A DNA stretch of 64,000 nt from Methylopila sp. Yamaguchi (GTDB taxonomy: Bacteria > Pseudomonadota > Alphaproteobacteria > Rhizobiales > Methylopilaceae), in the NCBI RefSeq assembly GCF_002897035.1, contig NZ_BAUX01000013.1, positions 1-64,000 on the forward strand, in the 5' to 3' direction. A model generated the notes under the pieces. That model worked only from the letters and a program-made list of their open reading frames with translations, was not told the DNA's origin and searched no databases. The stretch's first letter is position 1, and each line of letters starts with the position of its first letter. Positions 33,682 to 42,300 of this stretch are shown here, piece by piece. The translations under genes were made by a program, and so were the position numbers.

Positions 33682-34442
33682 GCGCCGGTGAATCGGCCGT
33701 GGTTTCGCGCACGGGCGACGGCGCGGTCGCGGTGCTGACGTTGAACCGCCCCGAGCGTCGCAACGCGCTCGGCGTCAACTCCATGCGGGCGCTTCGCGCA
33801 GCGCTTCACACCGCCGACCAGGATGCCGACGTCCGCGCGATCGTGCTCACCGGCGCGCCGCCCGCGTTTTGCGCCGGCAGTGACCTGAAGGAGCTCGGCG
33901 GCCTGAGCGTCCCGGACATGTGCGCCCACGAGGCGGCGACCGCCGCTGTGGCGCGCGAGATCGGGATGCTCTCGAAGCCGGTGGTCGCGGCCGTCGAAGG
34001 CTTCGCGCTCGGCGGCGGGTTCATTCTCGCCGCCTCCTGCGACGCGGTGGTCACCGCCTCGAACGCCCGCTGGCATTTGCCTGAGGTGGCGAACGGCTGG
34101 ACGCCGCCGTGGGGCCTGGGCGCCCTCATCGCCCGGGTCGGTCCGGTGCGAGCCCGTCTTCTGACTTGGGCCGCCGATCCGATCGACGGCGTCGAGGCCC
34201 ACCGGCTGGGCGTCGCAGACGAACTCGCCGACGCGGGCCAGGCGCTGACGCGAGCGACCGAGGTCGCGCAAAGGCTCGCCAAACAACCGGCTGACGCGGT
34301 CGCGTCGGTCAAACGCTTCTTCGAGCCGTTCGCTTCCGCCGATGGCGAGCGCCTCGATCACGTCGCCTCACGCTTGTTCGCGCACGACTGCGAAAGCGCT
34401 GAGGCCAAGGCGACGCTCTCTCGATTCACGGTGAAAGCATGA
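33678..34442 (+). CDS. Enoyl-CoA hydratase/isomerase family protein
   Basis: A 254-residue crotonase-fold enzyme: VLTLNRPERRNALGVNSMRA, FCAGSDLKELGGL (oxyanion-hole CAGSDL), and EGFALGGGFILAASCDAVVT followed by WHLPEVANGWTPPWG. The first family glutamate (GGGxEL) is replaced by phenylalanine, while the glutamate of PEV remains, so isomerase, hydrolase or lyase chemistry is possible rather than classical hydration. ATG 33678 overlaps the FAD oxidoreductase stop, and its own stop overlaps the CoA-transferase start, so all three are coupled. Confidence 0.87.
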   Translation: MSAGESAVVSRTGDGAVAVLTLNRPERRNALGVNSMRALRAALHTADQDADVRAIVLTGAPPAFCAGSDLKELGGLSVPDMCAHEAATAAVAREIGMLSKPVVAAVEGFALGGGFILAASCDAVVTASNARWHLPEVANGWTPPWGLGALIARVGPVRARLLTWAADPIDGVEAHRLGVADELADAGQALTRATEVAQRLAKQPADAVASVKRFFEPFASADGERLDHVASRLFAHDCESAEAKATLSRFTVKA

Positions 34443-36031
34443 GCAAGATCGTCGACGCCGCCTACGCGGTCGCAGCCATCCGCGACGGCTCGACCGTCGC
34501 CTCGGTCGGGGTCATCGGCTGGATCACTCCCGACGCCGTGCTGAAGGCGCTCGGCGACCGCTTCCGCGACACCGGAGCGCCTCGCGACCTAACGGTGTAT
34601 CTCCCGGTCGGCACCGGGGACGCCCAAGCCATCAAGGGCATGGATCATCTGGCCCAGGTGGGTCTGATGAAGCGGATCGTTTCGGGCTCCTACATCAACC
34701 CGGTCGATCCGGTGACCGGCAAGCGGCCGGAACTCATGCGGCTGATCCGGGAGAACGCCATCGAGGCCTATTCCTGGCCAATCGGCGCCTCCATGCACTG
34801 GCTCCGCGAAGTGGCGCGGAACAGCCCGGGCTATCTCACCCGCGTCGGTCTCGGCACCTACATCGATCCTGAGCTCGGCGGCGGAAAGTTCACGGCCCGC
34901 GCGACCGAAGACCTTGTCCGCCGCGTCGAGATCGACGGCGAGACGCTGCTCTACTACCCGACCTGGAAGATCGACGTTGCGATCATCCGCGCGTCGAGCG
35001 CCGACGAGCACGGCAACCTGTCGTTCGAGGATGAGCCGCTGACGTCCGCCAACATCGGCCTCGCGCTCGCCGCGAAGGCGAGCGGGGGCCGTGTCATCGC
35101 GCAGGTTCGGCGGATCATGCCGGCCGACACGCGGGCGGCCAGCGCGGTCGCCATCCCCGGCATGTTCGTCGACGCCGTGGTGGTGGACGCCGAAATGATG
35201 ATGGCGAGCGAGACGGAGTACGAGCCGGCCTATTTCGGCGGCGCCCGGATGCCCCTCGACCGTCTGCCCCGGCCGGCCATGAGCCCCGACAAGGTGATCG
35301 CCGCGCGCGCGGCGCGCGAGGTTCGGAAGCGCGAGCTCTCGATCTTCGGCTTCGGCGCGGCCGCCGACGTCCCGCTCGTGATGGCGGAGCGGGGTCTCTT
35401 CGACGGCGGCGCCATGAAGGACTACTGGTTCACGACCGAGCACGGCTCCTACGGCGGCGTGGTGATGTCCGGGTGGCAGTTCTCCGCCAACGTCAACCCC
35501 GACGCCATCATCGACGGGCTTTATCAGTTCGACGTCATCGACGGCGGCCTTTGTCCGTTCGCGGCCTTGGCCTTCGCGCAGTTCGACGCGGCCGGCGTGG
35601 TCAACGTCAGCAAATTCGGCGCGGCCAATCCCGGGGCGGGCGGTTTTATCGACATCGCCGAAAACGCCAAGCGCCTGGTCTTCACAGGCACCTTCACGAC
35701 CAATGGCCTGTCCGTGGCGTTCGAGAACGGCCGGCTCAAGATCCTGTCCGAGGGCCGGGTGAAGAAATTCGCGCCCGCGGTCGAGAGCGTGACCTATTCC
35801 GTCGCCCGCGGCGTGCGCGAGCGTGGCCAGACCGCCTTGATCGTGACCGAGCGCGCCGTGTTCGAATACCGCAAAGAGGGCCTGACGTTGACGGAGATCG
35901 CGCCCGGCGTGGATCTGGATCGCGACGTGCTCGGCCAGATGGATTTCGCTCCGCGCGTTAACCGCGCCGGCCTCCGCGAGATGAGCCGCGAGCTGTTCTC
36001 GCAAGCGGAGGATCTGCGCGCCGCAAGCTGA
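34439..36031 (+). CDS. Acetate/propionate CoA-transferase-like protein (YdiF family)
   Basis: A 530-residue family I CoA-transferase with alpha and beta halves fused in one chain, as in YdiF and propionate CoA-transferase. The second half has FTTEHGSYGGVVMSG, whose E334 sits where the catalytic glutamate is found in YdiF. FGAANPGAGGFIDIAENAKR and VFTGTFTTNGL follow. It would activate a carboxylic acid by moving CoA from a donor such as acetyl- or succinyl-CoA. It overlaps the upstream hydratase by 4 bp and precedes the Liv transporter genes, so it is the likely entry step after uptake of a carboxylate. Confidence 0.88.
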   Translation: MSKIVDAAYAVAAIRDGSTVASVGVIGWITPDAVLKALGDRFRDTGAPRDLTVYLPVGTGDAQAIKGMDHLAQVGLMKRIVSGSYINPVDPVTGKRPELMRLIRENAIEAYSWPIGASMHWLREVARNSPGYLTRVGLGTYIDPELGGGKFTARATEDLVRRVEIDGETLLYYPTWKIDVAIIRASSADEHGNLSFEDEPLTSANIGLALAAKASGGRVIAQVRRIMPADTRAASAVAIPGMFVDAVVVDAEMMMASETEYEPAYFGGARMPLDRLPRPAMSPDKVIAARAAREVRKRELSIFGFGAAADVPLVMAERGLFDGGAMKDYWFTTEHGSYGGVVMSGWQFSANVNPDAIIDGLYQFDVIDGGLCPFAALAFAQFDAAGVVNVSKFGAANPGAGGFIDIAENAKRLVFTGTFTTNGLSVAFENGRLKILSEGRVKKFAPAVESVTYSVARGVRERGQTALIVTERAVFEYRKEGLTLTEIAPGVDLDRDVLGQMDFAPRVNRAGLREMSRELFSQAEDLRAAS

Positions 36032-36083
36032 CGACCGCACGCCCAAACAATGACTCTGGACCCATCCGGAGCGAGGAGGAACG

Positions 36084-36881
36084 GTGCCCGAAATCAGACC
36101 GACTGACGACGCGACCGGCTCGGCCGGCGGCGAGATCGTGCTGCAGGCCGAAGGCCTGAGCAAAAACTTCGCCGGCTTCAGCGCGGTGAGCGGCGTCGAC
36201 CTCGCCGTGCGGCGCGGGACCATCCATGCGCTCATCGGGCCCAACGGCGCGGGCAAGACGACCTGCTTCAACCTTCTGACGAAGTTCCTGACGCCCACCG
36301 GCGGCGTGATCCGCTACATGGGCCGCGACATTACGCGGATGAAGCCCGCGGACGTCGCGCGGCTCGGACTGGTGCGCTCGTTCCAGATCTCTGCGGTGTT
36401 CCCTAACCTCACGGTGAAAGAGAACGTCCGGATCGCTCTCCAGCGCCGGATACGCGGCTCGTCGTTAGATTTCTGGCGGTCGGAAAGCGTCTTGCACGCC
36501 CTCGACCAGGACGCGCTCGCGCTGGTCGAGGACGTCGGCCTGTCCGCCTACGCGGAACATCTCGCGGTCGAACTCTCCTATGGGCGAAAGCGGGCGCTCG
36601 AGATCGCGACTACGCTCGCGCTGAAGCCCGACATGCTGCTGTTGGACGAGCCCATGGCGGGCATGGGCCATGAGGACATCGACCGCACGGCCGCCCTCAT
36701 CAAGCGGGTTTCACGCAACCGCACGATCCTGATGGTCGAGCACAACCTGTCGGTGGTCGCCTCGCTGTCCGACCGCATCACGGTGCTCGCCCGCGGCCAG
36801 GTCCTGTCCGAAGGCGACTACGCGACGGTCTCCACAAATCCCCGCGTCATCGAAGCCTACATCGGAGCCGGTCATGCCTGA
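36084..36881 (+). CDS. livG: Branched-chain-amino-acid-type ABC transporter ATPase, LivG-like
   Basis: A 265-residue ABC ATPase. Walker A is GPNGAGKTT, the signature region is LSYGRKRALEIA, Walker B is MLLLDEPMAGMG, and the switch histidine lies in LMVEHNLSVV. The signature lacks the usual LSGG form (LSYG), as in many LivG proteins. The start is GTG 36084 after GAGGAGG. It overlaps livF by 8 bp. It energises uptake through the LivHM-like permease. Confidence 0.92.
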   Translation: MPEIRPTDDATGSAGGEIVLQAEGLSKNFAGFSAVSGVDLAVRRGTIHALIGPNGAGKTTCFNLLTKFLTPTGGVIRYMGRDITRMKPADVARLGLVRSFQISAVFPNLTVKENVRIALQRRIRGSSLDFWRSESVLHALDQDALALVEDVGLSAYAEHLAVELSYGRKRALEIATTLALKPDMLLLDEPMAGMGHEDIDRTAALIKRVSRNRTILMVEHNLSVVASLSDRITVLARGQVLSEGDYATVSTNPRVIEAYIGAGHA

Positions 36882-37617
36882 GGCGCTCCTGGCCGAGAGG
36901 CCCGTGCCCGCGTCTGCGGCACCCCTGCTCTCCGTCGACGACCTGGAGGGCTGGTACGGCGAAAGCCACGTGCTGCACGGCGTCGGCTTCGACGTGAAGC
37001 CCGGAGAAGTCGTCACCCTGCTGGGGCGTAACGGCGCCGGCAAGACCACCACGCTGCGCGCGATCATCGGGATCCTCGGACGGCGTAGGGGCTCGGTGAC
37101 GGTCAAGGGCGTCGAAGCGATCGCCATGCCGTCCCGCCTGATCGCCCGGCTTGGCGTGGGCTATGTGCCGGAAGAGCGGGGGATCTTCGCCAGCCTGACT
37201 GTCGCCGAGAATCTGACGCTTCCGCCCCAGGTGAAGCCGGGCGGTCTCACCCTCAAGCAGATCTATGAGCTGTTCCCGAACCTCGAGGAGCGCGCGGGCA
37301 GCCAGGGAACGAAGCTTTCCGGCGGCGAGCAGCAGATGCTCGCCATCGGCCGCATCCTTCGCACCGGCGCGAAGCTTCTGCTGCTCGACGAGCCGACCGA
37401 AGGCCTAGCGCCCGTCATCGTCGAGCAGATCGGCCGGACCCTGCGAATGCTGAAGACAGAGGGTTTCACCATCCTCTTGGTCGAGCAGAACTTCCGCTTC
37501 GCCCAGACCGTCGCCGACCGCCACGTGGTGATCGAGCAGGGACGCGTCATTGACACCATCCCGAACGCCGACCTCGACGCCAATCTCGGCAAGCTCAAAA
37601 CCTATCTGGGGGTCTGA
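36874..37617 (+). CDS. livF: Branched-chain-amino-acid-type ABC transporter ATPase, LivF-like
   Basis: A 247-residue ABC ATPase: GRNGAGKTT (Walker A), VGYVPEERGIFASLTV, LSGGEQQMLAIGRIL (signature), LLLLDEPTEGLAP (Walker B) and LLVEQNFRFA (H-loop replaced by Gln, as usual in LivF). It starts inside the livG end and is followed by livH after 2 bp. Confidence 0.93.
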   Translation: MPEALLAERPVPASAAPLLSVDDLEGWYGESHVLHGVGFDVKPGEVVTLLGRNGAGKTTTLRAIIGILGRRRGSVTVKGVEAIAMPSRLIARLGVGYVPEERGIFASLTVAENLTLPPQVKPGGLTLKQIYELFPNLEERAGSQGTKLSGGEQQMLAIGRILRTGAKLLLLDEPTEGLAPVIVEQIGRTLRMLKTEGFTILLVEQNFRFAQTVADRHVVIEQGRVIDTIPNADLDANLGKLKTYLGV

Positions 37618-37619
37618 CC

Positions 37620-38507
37620 ATGGCGACGCTCTTCGGCGTTCCGCTGCAAGCGCTCTCGGGACAGCTTCTTCTGGGCCTGATCAACGGCTCCTTCTACGCG
37701 ATACTGTCGCTCGGCCTCGCGGTCATCTTCGGCCTGCTGAACATCATCAACTTCGCGCATGGCGCCCAATACATGATGGGCGCCTTCGTCGCCTGGATGC
37801 TGTTGAACTACGCCGGCGTCGGTTATTGGCCGGCGCTGCTGATCGCGCCCGTCTTCGTGGGTCTGTCCGGCGTGCTGCTGGAGCGCGTGCTGATCGCGCG
37901 TCTCTACAAGCTCGACCACCTCTACGGCCTGCTGCTGACTTTTGGCGTCGCGCTGATCGTTCAGGGGCTGTTCCGCAACCACTTCGGCGCGTCAGGCCTG
38001 CCCTACGCGATCCCCGCCGAGCTCTCGGGCGGGCACCGGCTGCCCTTCATGTTCCTGCCCACCTACCGCGGCTGGGTGGTCGTGGCGTCGCTCGCGGTCT
38101 GCCTGGCGACGTGGCTCGCGATCGAGAAGACCAAGCTCGGCGCCTATCTCCGCGCCGCCACCGAAAACCCCGCGCTGGTTCAGGCCTTCGGCGTGAACGT
38201 GCCGCTGCTGCTGACGCTGACCTACGGCTTCGGCGTGGCGCTCGCGGGCTTCGCCGGCGTGCTCGCGGCCCCGGTACTGTCGGTTAATCCCAACATGGGC
38301 GCCGACATCATCATTGTGGTCTTCGCGGTGGTCGTGATCGGCGGCATGGGCTCGATCCTCGGCGCGATCGTCACCGGCTTCGGCCTCGGTGTCGTCGAAG
38401 GCCTGGTCAAGGTGTTCTACCCCGAGGGCTCGGCGACCGTGATCTTCGTGATCATGGCCCTGGTGCTGCTCGTCAAACCCGCCGGCCTGTTCGGAAGGAC
38501 CGCTTAA
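37620..38507 (+). CDS. livH: Branched-chain-amino-acid-type ABC transporter permease, LivH-like
   Basis: A 295-residue polytopic permease with about eight hydrophobic segments. The N-terminal GLINGSFYAILSLGLAVIFG and LLNIINFAHGAQYMMGAFVA are LivH hallmarks, and the C-terminal IGGMGSILGAIVTGFGLGVV is the coupling region. It overlaps livM by one base. Confidence 0.93.
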   Translation: MATLFGVPLQALSGQLLLGLINGSFYAILSLGLAVIFGLLNIINFAHGAQYMMGAFVAWMLLNYAGVGYWPALLIAPVFVGLSGVLLERVLIARLYKLDHLYGLLLTFGVALIVQGLFRNHFGASGLPYAIPAELSGGHRLPFMFLPTYRGWVVVASLAVCLATWLAIEKTKLGAYLRAATENPALVQAFGVNVPLLLTLTYGFGVALAGFAGVLAAPVLSVNPNMGADIIIVVFAVVVIGGMGSILGAIVTGFGLGVVEGLVKVFYPEGSATVIFVIMALVLLVKPAGLFGRTA

Positions 38508-39499
38508 TGGTCGACATCGCAAGCGGCTCCGCCGCTCCGGCTCGCATTCCCGCCACGGGCGGCGCGAGCCGCGACGCCGCCGCGCTCCATCGCGCTATCT
38601 TCATCGGGCTCGCGGCGCTGCTCGTCGTGGCGCCCTTCGCGCTCTATCCCGTGTTCCTGATGAAGGTGATGTGTTTCGCGCTGTTTGCGGTCGCCTTCAA
38701 CCTGCTGCTGGGGTACGGCGGTCTGCTCTCATTCGGGCATGCCGCCTATTTCGGAATGGCGAGCTATGCCGCCGCCTATGCGGCCAAGGTCTGGGGCTTC
38801 ACGCCCGAGCTCGCAATCCTGCTCGGAACCTTCGTCGGCGGCCTGCTCGGCCTTGTGTTCGGCGCGCTCGCGATCCGACGGCAGGGCATCTATTTCTCGA
38901 TGATCACGCTGGCGCTGGCGCAGATGGCGTTCTTCTTCTGCCTGCAGGCGCCGTTCACCGGGGGCGAGGACGGAATCCAGGGCGTCCCGCGCGGCAAGCT
39001 GTTCGGCCTGATCGACCTGTCCGACGACCGCGCGCTCTATGTCTTCGTCGCCATCGTGTTTCTGGGCGCGCTGGCGCTGGTCTACCGGATCATCCACTCG
39101 CCCTTCGGCCAGGCGCTGAAGGCGATCCGGGACAACGAGCCGCGCGCGATCTCGCTCGGCTATCGGGCGTCCCAGTACAAGCTCGCGGTGTTCGTGCTGT
39201 CCGCCTCGCTCGCCGGGCTCGCCGGCGCCACCAAGGCCTTCGTCTTCCAGCTCGCTACGCTGACCGACGTGCACTGGTCCATGTCCGGCGAGGTCGTGCT
39301 GATGACGCTGGTCGGCGGCATGGGGACGATTTTCGGCCCGCTGGTCGGAGCGCTCGTGACGGTCACGATGCAGAACTACCTCGCCCAGTTCGGCGCCTGG
39401 GTGACGATCATCCAGGGCGTCGTGTTCGTCGTCTGCGTGCTGCTGTTCCGGCAGGGCGTCGTGGGGCTGATCGCCAAATTCATCCGCAAGCCTCTGTAA
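38507..39499 (+). CDS. livM: Branched-chain-amino-acid-type ABC transporter permease, LivM-like
   Basis: A 330-residue permease of the LivM family: FNLLLGYGGLLSFGHAAYFG, RRQGIYFSMITLALAQMAFF, ALKAIRDNEPRAISLGYRAS (the EAA-like loop) and LVGGMGTIFGPLVGALVTVT. It partners LivH. The receptor gene follows after 66 bp. Confidence 0.93.
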   Translation: MVDIASGSAAPARIPATGGASRDAAALHRAIFIGLAALLVVAPFALYPVFLMKVMCFALFAVAFNLLLGYGGLLSFGHAAYFGMASYAAAYAAKVWGFTPELAILLGTFVGGLLGLVFGALAIRRQGIYFSMITLALAQMAFFFCLQAPFTGGEDGIQGVPRGKLFGLIDLSDDRALYVFVAIVFLGALALVYRIIHSPFGQALKAIRDNEPRAISLGYRASQYKLAVFVLSASLAGLAGATKAFVFQLATLTDVHWSMSGEVVLMTLVGGMGTIFGPLVGALVTVTMQNYLAQFGAWVTIIQGVVFVVCVLLFRQGVVGLIAKFIRKPL

Positions 39500-39565
39500 T
39501 GCCGCCCTCAAGAGCGGCGCCAGGCCGCCGGGCGATCCTCTGCACCATCCCTGGGAGGGAACACA

Positions 39566-40789
39566 ATGATTTCGAAGGCCAGACTGCTCGCCGGCGCCGC
39601 CATGCTCGGCCTCGCGGCTCAAGACGCGCCCGCCGCCGCCCAGGTGTCGGGCGACACGATCAAGATCGGCCTGATCACGGACATGTCCGGCATGTACGCC
39701 GACGCCGACGGCTCCGGCGGCGCCGAGGCGGTCCGCATGGCGATCGAGGACTTCGGCGGGGAAGTCGCCGGCAACAAGATCGAGTTCGTCGTCGCCGATC
39801 ATCAGAACAAAGCGGACATCGGCGCGGCGCGGGTCCGGGAATGGATTGACCGCGACGGCGTCGACATGGTGATCGCGGGGCCGAACTCGTCCGTCGGTCT
39901 CGCCGTCGCGAAGATCGCGGCGGACAAGAAGAAGCCGTTCATCGCCATCGGCTCGACGTCGTCGCGCCTAACCAACGAGGAATGCACGCCATTCACGATC
40001 CACTACGCCTACGACACCGTCTCGCTATCGAAGGGCACAGGCGCGGCGGTCGTCGCCGACGGTGGCAAGAGCTGGTTCTTCCTGACGGCGGACTACGTCT
40101 TCGGCGCCTCGATCGAGAAAGACACCCGCGCCGTCATCGCCGCGAAGGGCGGCACGGTGGCGGGCTCGATCAAGCATCCCCTTGGCGCCTCCGACTTCTC
40201 CTCCTTCCTTCTCCAGGCGCAAGGGTCCGGCGCCGACGTGCTGGCGCTGGCGAACGCCGGCGCGGACACGATCAACGCCATCAAGGCGGCCGACGAGTTC
40301 GGGGTTGGGCAGTCCATGAAGCTGGTCGCCATGAACATGTACCTGACCGACGTGCATGCGCTCGGGCTTCAGGTCGCCAAGGGCCTGTACATGACGGACG
40401 GCTGGTATTGGGACCTAAACGACGAGACCCGCGCTTGGGGCAAGAAGTTCTTCGACCGCACCAACAAGATGCCGACGCTGCTGCAGGTCGCGGACTATTC
40501 GGCGGTCCGGACCTACCTGGAGGCGGTGAAGGCGACCGGCGCCGACGACGGCGAAACCATCGTCGCCCGGATGAAGGCGACGCCGGTCAACGACGTCTTC
40601 GTGAAAGACGGCGTCATCCGGCCGGACGGCCGCATGGTCCACGACATGTACCTGATGCAGGTGAAGACCCCCGAGGAATCCAAGTACCCGTGGGATTACT
40701 ACAAGCTCGTCAAGGTCATTCCGGGCGAGGACGCCGCCACCTCCAAGGCCGAGTCGCGCTGCACACTCTGGACCAACGCCACGCAGTGA
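39566..40789 (+). CDS. Branched-chain-amino-acid-type ABC transporter substrate-binding protein
   Basis: A 407-residue periplasmic receptor of the Leu/Ile/Val-binding family. A signal peptide (residues 1-25, ending ...DAPAAAA) precedes IKIGLITDMSGMYADADGSG, then VADHQNKADIGAARVREWID, VIAGPNSSVGLAVAKIAADK and KSWFFLTADYVFGASIEKDT. The family binds amino acids, amides, aromatic acids and other carboxylates. Its operon partners (CoA-transferase, hydratase, acyl-CoA dehydrogenase) point to a carboxylic acid rather than an amino acid used for protein synthesis. GGGAGGG precedes the start. Confidence 0.92.
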   Translation: MISKARLLAGAAMLGLAAQDAPAAAQVSGDTIKIGLITDMSGMYADADGSGGAEAVRMAIEDFGGEVAGNKIEFVVADHQNKADIGAARVREWIDRDGVDMVIAGPNSSVGLAVAKIAADKKKPFIAIGSTSSRLTNEECTPFTIHYAYDTVSLSKGTGAAVVADGGKSWFFLTADYVFGASIEKDTRAVIAAKGGTVAGSIKHPLGASDFSSFLLQAQGSGADVLALANAGADTINAIKAADEFGVGQSMKLVAMNMYLTDVHALGLQVAKGLYMTDGWYWDLNDETRAWGKKFFDRTNKMPTLLQVADYSAVRTYLEAVKATGADDGETIVARMKATPVNDVFVKDGVIRPDGRMVHDMYLMQVKTPEESKYPWDYYKLVKVIPGEDAATSKAESRCTLWTNATQ

Positions 40790-40814
40790 TGCGGATCGCG
40801 AGAAGGAGATGGCG

Positions 40815-41957
40815 ATGCTGGCCGACCTGAACGAGGACGAACGCGCGCTAAAGCAGGGGCTGGACGCCTTCGCCGAGGGACGCCTTCGCTCCCACATCAA
40901 GCCGTTCGTGGACCGCCACGAGTTCCCGGTCGATCTCGTCCGGGAGTTCGCGGCGCTCGGCTACATGGGGGCAGCCTACGATCCCGGGCACGATGGCGGC
41001 GGACTCGGAGTGCGCGGCGCCGCCGTCGTCGCCGAGACGCTCGCCGCCGTTGAGCCGGGCTTCGCCGCGATTTACCTCTGCAACAGCGCGCCCATGACCG
41101 CCATCGCCCGCTTCGGCTCCGACGCGCTGAAACGACGGTGGCTGGGGCCGCTCTGCCGGGGCGAGATCATCGCCTCCTTCGGCGTCACTGAGACCCACGG
41201 CGGATCCGACGTGGCCGGGGTGAAGACGCGCGCCGTGGCGGACGGCGACGACTGGGTGCTGAGCGGCAGCAAGGTGTTCTCCACCAACGCCGGGACCGAG
41301 CTGCACGGCCTCTCCACCGTCGTCGCCGTGACCGACCCGGAGCTTGGGCCGAAGGGGCTGTCCACCTTCCTCGTCGCTGTCGGAACGCCGGGCTTCCACG
41401 TCGGCAAGGCGAACCGCAAGATCGGCTGGCGTATCGCCCCATCGGCGGAGCTGTTCTTCGACGAGTGCCGCGTGCCGAACAGCGCGATGATCGGCGGACG
41501 CGGCGAGGGCCTCAAGCAGATTCTGACGACCCTCAGCCTCGGCCGCATTCTCGTCGCAGCCGCGGCGCTCGGCCTGTCGCGCAAGGCGCTGGCGCTCGCG
41601 AGGGACTACGGCGCGACGCGACGGATCGGCGGGCAGCCAATTTTCGCACACCAGGGGCTTACCTTTCCGCTTGCTGACGCGATGACGCACATTCATGCCG
41701 CCGAACTGATGGTCCGGAACGCCGCCGTGCTCGCCGACGCGGGTCGTCCGTTCCGGCTTGAAACGTCCATGGCGAAGCTGTTCGCCAGCGAAATGGCGGG
41801 GGAGATCGCCGACCTCGCCGTTCAGGTGCATGGCGGCTACGGCGTGTACGACGAGTACGAGGTGTCTGGGCTTTTAGGCGAGGCCAAGGTTCTGCAGATC
41901 GTCGAGGGCACAAGCGAGGTGCAACGCTTGATCATTGCTCGGGAGCTGGCATCGTGA
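40815..41957 (+). CDS. Acyl-CoA dehydrogenase
   Basis: A 380-residue flavoenzyme of full length. The middle domain has ASFGVTETHGGSDVAGVKTR and WVLSGSKVFSTNAGTE. The C-terminal domain ends VHGGYGVYDEYEVSGLLGEA, LQIVEGTSEVQRLIIARELA, which contains the catalytic-base glutamate position of medium-chain enzymes. ATG 40815 has AAGGAG six bases upstream; ATG 40809 is an alternative. It is the last gene of the operon and would oxidise the CoA thioester made by the CoA-transferase, giving the enoyl-CoA for the hydratase. Confidence 0.9.
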   Translation: MLADLNEDERALKQGLDAFAEGRLRSHIKPFVDRHEFPVDLVREFAALGYMGAAYDPGHDGGGLGVRGAAVVAETLAAVEPGFAAIYLCNSAPMTAIARFGSDALKRRWLGPLCRGEIIASFGVTETHGGSDVAGVKTRAVADGDDWVLSGSKVFSTNAGTELHGLSTVVAVTDPELGPKGLSTFLVAVGTPGFHVGKANRKIGWRIAPSAELFFDECRVPNSAMIGGRGEGLKQILTTLSLGRILVAAAALGLSRKALALARDYGATRRIGGQPIFAHQGLTFPLADAMTHIHAAELMVRNAAVLADAGRPFRLETSMAKLFASEMAGEIADLAVQVHGGYGVYDEYEVSGLLGEAKVLQIVEGTSEVQRLIIARELAS

Positions 41958-42300
41958 ACAGACCGATCGAGCTATTTGGGTTGGCGTACGTTACCCGGCG
42001 CTGAGCAGGCGGCTCGAGAAAGATAGAGCGCTCAATAAGGTGTAGCGGGCGCATCCACGTCGCCTCGATGCGCCAGCCGGCCCGCCGCCACGTTTGGGCT
42101 GGCGAGCGACAGCGGCAGGCGTCGTGCCGATGGGCGGAAGCGAAGGCGCGGCAGCGGCCGCTGCCTGATGATGCGCTGATCGTGTTGCGCGCGGCTCCCG
42201 CCGAGACGAACGAGCTGGACGAGATATCGTCGGCGACGTCAACCTACTAGATGGAGCTGCTTGCCGAACGACGACTGAACAGCTCGGCTGCTATCTAGGG
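41958..42300. other. Intergenic region, nothing recognised
   Basis: About 340 bp lie between the acyl-CoA dehydrogenase gene and a chimeric frameshifted gene. Short frames on both strands look like chance. No terminator with a T-run was found. Confidence 0.4.

Noticed and set aside
34589-36298. A 569-codon open frame antisense to the CoA-transferase
   Set aside because: It is a GC-bias shadow: the opposite strand encodes a full YdiF-type protein with its catalytic glutamate, while this frame has histidine- and arginine-rich, non-family sequence.
38729-39802. A 357-codon minus-strand frame opposite livM and the receptor
   Set aside because: Shadow of two clear transport genes; composition is very rich in His, Gln and Asp.
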